From: Piper betle
Taxonomy: Eukaryota > Streptophyta > Magnoliopsida > Piperales > Piperaceae
Assembly: GCA_033002965.1 (NCBI GenBank)
Contig: JAURVB010000158.1
Location: forward strand, 25,302-89,301
DNA: 64,000 nucleotides
Reading direction: 5' to 3'
Shown here: one piece after another, positions 60,667 through 64,000 of the stretch
Numbering within the stretch: position 1 is the first letter of the stretch
Layout of the letters: each line of letters opens with the position of its first letter
Translations under genes and position numbers: made by a program
The notes under the pieces: model-generated
Told to the model about the DNA's origin: nothing
The model's database searches: none
Seen by the model: only the letters and a program-made list of their open reading frames with translations

Positions 60667-60720
60667 GTCAAGCACTGGACGTCTATATCTAGCCAGATCT
60701 AGACACGTCCAGTGCTTGAC
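60667..60720. repeat. Perfect-stem hairpin upstream of the RING gene
   Basis: GTCAAGCACTGGACGT and its exact reverse complement ACGTCCAGTGCTTGAC (16-bp stem) frame a loop that itself holds complementary CTAGA words. It lies 214 bp before the RING start codon. Confidence 0.85.
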
Positions 60721-60933
60721 AAGAATGAACAGCTTCTCGAGGGATTAAGGTATCCATCCTGTTTTCTCTTTTACTTCCCCATGTGCACACTTTACCACTC
60801 TAAATGTCTGTGTTCAGAGTCTTTGTGTGAATACAAGAATGACGGCTCCCAATGGAAGTTTTGGGACTATTAATATTTTGGGAAAAAAACTTGTTATGGA
60901 ATCTATAAGAATTGGCTGTGAAGATTGTCTGGG

Positions 60934-61473
60934 ATGAGTAACAAGGCTCTGGGTATTGCCACGCAGGTTTTGCTCATGGCCATAGTAATCTCGGTGGTGA
61001 TATTGTTCGCAGGGATTGTAGTTCTTGTTCTGGTTCATGTCTGCATCGTTGGGAGAGCTCTGAGGAGGGGGCTTGTAGGTCTCGGCAACCAAGCCGGTAA
61101 CAACATAGGAAGTGGCATCTCGAATGATGATCTTGAGCGAATTCCTTCTTTTAGCTTCAAGGAGTTGGACAAGGGAAGTAGCCCTGTTAGCTGTGCCGTT
61201 TGTTTGGACCACTTTGAGTCCGGTGATATGTGCAGGATGTTGCCTATGTGCAAGCACAGCTTTCATGCTCAGTGTGTGGATTTGTGGCTGCTTAAGACTC
61301 CACTCTGCCCAATTTGCAGAAGCCGTGCTGATTCCTTTGAAAGGCTAGAGAGTGGTCCTTGTGATCACCAGGGGGAGGTTGAATTGGAGGGGAGGGAAAG
61401 GGAAGAAATTGTAGCTGAAAATCCAGCAAACCCAGGTAATTCACCCGTGAGTAATGTAGCTCCCACTAGTTAA
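60934..61473 (+). CDS. ATL-type RING-H2 E3 ubiquitin ligase
   Basis: Intact single exon, 179 residues, ATG at 60934, TAA at 61471-61473. There is one strong membrane segment (about residues 10-39; VLLMAIVISVVILFAGIVV). A basic stretch RALRRG follows, then a shortened GLD region (RIPSFSFKE), and a RING-H2 at 87-128 with all eight ligands: C87, C90, C106, H108, H111, C114, C125, C128 (W118 between the last pairs). The tail from 130 is acidic and Pro/Asn-rich. ATL proteins sit in endomembranes or plasma membrane and pass ubiquitin from E2 to targets, often in defence. The target cannot be told from sequence. Intronless structure is usual for the family. Confidence 0.93.
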   Translation: MSNKALGIATQVLLMAIVISVVILFAGIVVLVLVHVCIVGRALRRGLVGLGNQAGNNIGSGISNDDLERIPSFSFKELDKGSSPVSCAVCLDHFESGDMCRMLPMCKHSFHAQCVDLWLLKTPLCPICRSRADSFERLESGPCDHQGEVELEGREREEIVAENPANPGNSPVSNVAPTS

Positions 61474-62330
61474 ACAAGCTCCTCTTGCTGGGTGGGAGGA
61501 AGTGTGATGCCACTTTGGTTGTGTTTATGCACTTTTGAAGAATCTGAACATACAAGCTTGATTTTTGATGTATAGATTTTGCCTTCTCAATTTTATTGAG
61601 CTCAAGAAAAGTTGCGGTTACCCAAAATGATGTTACATGTTTTCTGAATCTAATGATTGATTGTGAAGTAAAGCGGATTTGAACTGTTCTTTGTCTATCA
61701 ATGTTCTTGTTTGGCTTAATGTCTTCAAGAATTAAAACTGTTCTCGAGTATTATCAAAGAGAAAACACACATATTCTCCCACTTGTGAGTTGTTTCTTGG
61801 GCACTGGCTCAGCTTAGGTAGGCTCTCAACATCTTTTGTTACTGGTGACTTTTAAATTACTCATATCTGAGCTGGAATGTATGGAACATGAATCTTGTAA
61901 AAAAGAAGAACAAAAACAGAGAAATCTATATAAGTTGAATACTTGAATTGATCCCTGGCCAGACTTTAAAATGCCAAGAACAACTTCTTTCTCCTCCACT
62001 TGTTCCGAGTAATGTTGAATATTTTTCCTGGGTCCTATCATGGATGATATCAATGTCAATTTCCAAATTGGCATGTCGCTCCTTTTTATATTTATGTGAA
62101 TGAAAATCAGTGGTAATGTCAAGTTGTACAGTCGGGCTCTGAGACCAGATTCTAAATTGTTAAGTGCAAAGTCTTACACCAGATTTGAGTTCTATTTAGT
62201 GTCCTTTTGTATCCGCTTCTTTTTCATTATAACATCATAAAAATAATTATCGTTTCTCTTTGTCATAATTACACAGGAGGATGCTTTTTTACACCCTTTA
62301 TCAAACTAGACCATATTTATAAAAGTCTTC
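61474..62330. other. 3' flank of the RING gene; no gene
   Basis: Chance ORF at 61826-62122 (minus) without recognisable features. Confidence 0.5.
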
Positions 62331-62687
62331 GCTAAGGTTCCTTTGATTGACACGAGAACAGTGTAAATACCAGTAAATTTATAAGAAATTAAAATAAAAT
62401 AAAATGAAATGACACTAAAATTTTAAAGATTTTTTATATATTTGGATAGTATAAAAATGAGATAAAAATATAAAATTTCTTTCTCACAAGTTTGTCTCCC
62501 CAAATTTTCTCTAATTTTTAATATTTTTTTGTAAGAAAAAATTATTTTGTAAAATTTTTACTTAAATTTAATCTGACCGAAATTTTTTTTTTCTACTAAA
62601 TTTGAAGAACATCCAAACATAAGAAAATTCTTGAGTTTCAAATTTTACGTTTCTTTTAACGAATTTCAAGACAACCAAACGGATCTT
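62331..62687 (+). mobile_element. Second Tourist-like MITE copy
   Basis: Matches 4755-5104 end to end: shared AAATGAAATGACA, TATATTTGGATA-like, ATGAGATAAAAATA, TTTTTACTTAAATTT, AATTTTACGTTTCTTTT and TTTCAAGACAACCAAA. The ends are GGTTCCTTTGATTGAC and the reverse complement of the right end GATCCGTTTGGTTGTC. Target duplication not clear. Confidence 0.6.
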
Positions 62688-62689
62688 TG

Positions 62690-63245
62690 GGTTGACCTTC
62701 AGTTATACACTAGTTCTCATTGCATCCAAATTCTTTACAATCAGTCAAGTTTAAAGGACACACAAGACCGTATATGTCATCCACTCTTTGATTCCCTTCA
62801 ATTAAAGACGAGAAAAGAGAAACAATTATTTCATTCACAATTTTTGAAAGATTATACATGTATAATAAACGGTGGTTTTTATAATCCTAGGGATTTAAGA
62901 TGTTATTTCCAATACATACAATTGAGAACAAACTCTAACTTCTTATAGCGGTCATAAAATCATTAAGATTATCAATTTCATCACTATAAAACATCAATAG
63001 CCGTATAATAAAACTCGTACTCATTTAAGACGATGTGAATTGTAACCCTTCACCAAAAGTCATCTATAAGAATACCAACGAAGATTAAACTTGATGATGT
63101 AGGGGAAGGAATTAGAGCTTTATTGGTTAGGAATTGGAAAAATTGCCTATTTCTGTTCTAGCTGCGTTTGTACTAGGGTCCTGCTATTTGGTGATGAAAC
63201 TAGCACCACTGGTGTCCACAAAGTCTGTTCCTTAATCGGATTTAG
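62690..63245. other. Intergenic, no gene assigned
   Basis: An open frame at 62631-62948 overlaps the MITE edge and has no recognisable domain. Confidence 0.45.
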
Positions 63246-63947
63246 TTGTGGGTATTGAGAGTGGGTAAGTCACAGAAGTCTTCTACAACAGGGGTTCCAA
63301 TCGAGTGTTCTATAACACAGTCTCACACCTATGAGAACAGCCATGGTGCATCAATGAATGACAATTCTCGGGATTCTAATTCATTAGTGAGCAATGGCAA
63401 GATGGCTAGCATGGCAATGGCTAATATCTTGATGGGGAGTTTGTTCGAGGGTAAGATTGGTAAACCGGAATGGCAGTTCACCGCTGGAATGTATGTATGA
63501 TGATGATAAAGATTTTCTTGTGGGTTTAGTGCGAGAAAAGAAGATAACATATAGCTGTGCTCCCAGGTCAATTTTAGTGTCTATGCCAAAATTTGATGAA
63601 TCAGCTCTAACTTTGTGGCTACCTATGACACCCTTGATGTGGCTGGTTTACCGGCAATTTTCTGCTGGTAATAGCACTGCAAGGAGATGGCGTCAGAGTA
63701 AGCAGACAATCAGCTTTGATGATGTCGAAGGAGTTGGTGCTGCAAAAGCAGAGCTTATGGAGGTAAACATGAACAATTTTCACTTCATAATATGCGTTCA
63801 TAAAATTGTGTCATATGTTTAGTAGTTCATGGTTAACTTGGTTTGCTCCATATTTGATTTTGCACCTCGCAATGACAATGTTGTGCTATGCAGATTGTCT
63901 CATGTTTACAAGGGACCACTAACTACGAAAAATTGGGAGCTAAACTT
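63246..63947 (+). pseudogene. FtsH-like AAA protease, 5' part, frameshifted
   Basis: An open frame to about 63497 (GKPEWQFTAGMY) and another from about 63490 to 63762 (DDDKDFLVGLVREKKITYS, LWLPMTPLMWLVYRQFSAGN, ISFDDVEGVGAAKAELME) are separated by a GTAT duplication at 63491-63498. A GT donor at 63763 and an AG before 63894 join in phase 0 to IVSCLQGTTNYEKLGAKL, ending at a GT donor at 63948. This is the region just before the Walker A motif in plant FtsH-like proteins such as At3g02450 (from memory): one membrane segment followed by the AAA domain. The ATPase and any zinc site are off the right edge. The start codon is not identified. Unless the duplication is a sequence error, this copy is broken. 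Confidence 0.75.
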
Positions 63948-64000
63948 GTAGAATAAAAATTTTAACTTTAACTAAATTATATAGATGATAAAACTATCAT

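Overview
The window is nuclear DNA of a flowering plant. The evidence is multi-exon genes with GT-AG introns, plant-only families (DUF868, TBL acetyltransferase, HD-Zip I, ATL RING-H2), Tnt1-like copia elements, MITEs and an inserted piece of plastid DNA. Very GC-rich coding ends inside AT-rich surroundings hint at a non-grass monocot. That is a guess; the species cannot be named from this sequence.

Layout. 1-4561: the 5' part of a decayed copia retrotransposon on the minus strand, inserted at the front of a SurE-type phosphatase gene. 4562-11400: remains of that SurE gene (plus strand), which has lost catalytic residues, contains a premature stop, and holds a second SurE fragment in inverted orientation at 7366-8175. 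14871-17525: an intact seven-exon Sec14/CRAL-TRIO-like gene. 17530-28000: a repeat block with a partial gypsy-type LTR, a copia-like element without a polymerase, a nested repeat and a probable solo LTR. 29233-29820: a dead three-exon remnant (minus). 30185-31087: a single-exon DUF868 gene (minus). 31100-41300: mostly non-coding, with tandem repeats, one probable solo LTR and one small orphan ORF. 41369-42670: a four-exon HD-Zip I gene of the HAT5/ATHB-1 type (minus). 45789-46240: an ATL-type RING-H2 gene with a one-base frame break. 46750-48080: two degraded tandem copies of plastid psbI-trnS(GCU). 49551-52005: a two-exon TBL gene (minus). 53001-57947: MITEs, one of them split by a 2.95-kb solo LTR with a perfect 5-bp target duplication. 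59690-60318: a 103-bp-arm inverted repeat. 60934-61473: an intact single-exon ATL RING-H2 gene. 63246-63947: the front of an FtsH-like AAA protease gene with a 4-bp frameshift, running off the right edge.

The genes do not form a pathway. They are ordinary dispersed plant genes: lipid transfer, transcription control, ubiquitin ligases and cell-wall acetylation. The less ordinary content is structural: the inverted SurE duplication, the nested LTR-in-MITE, the plastid insert, and several genes interrupted by small indels. I found no clearly new biological system. The best candidate for something functional but unannotated is the SurE inverted duplication, which could give a self-folding transcript.
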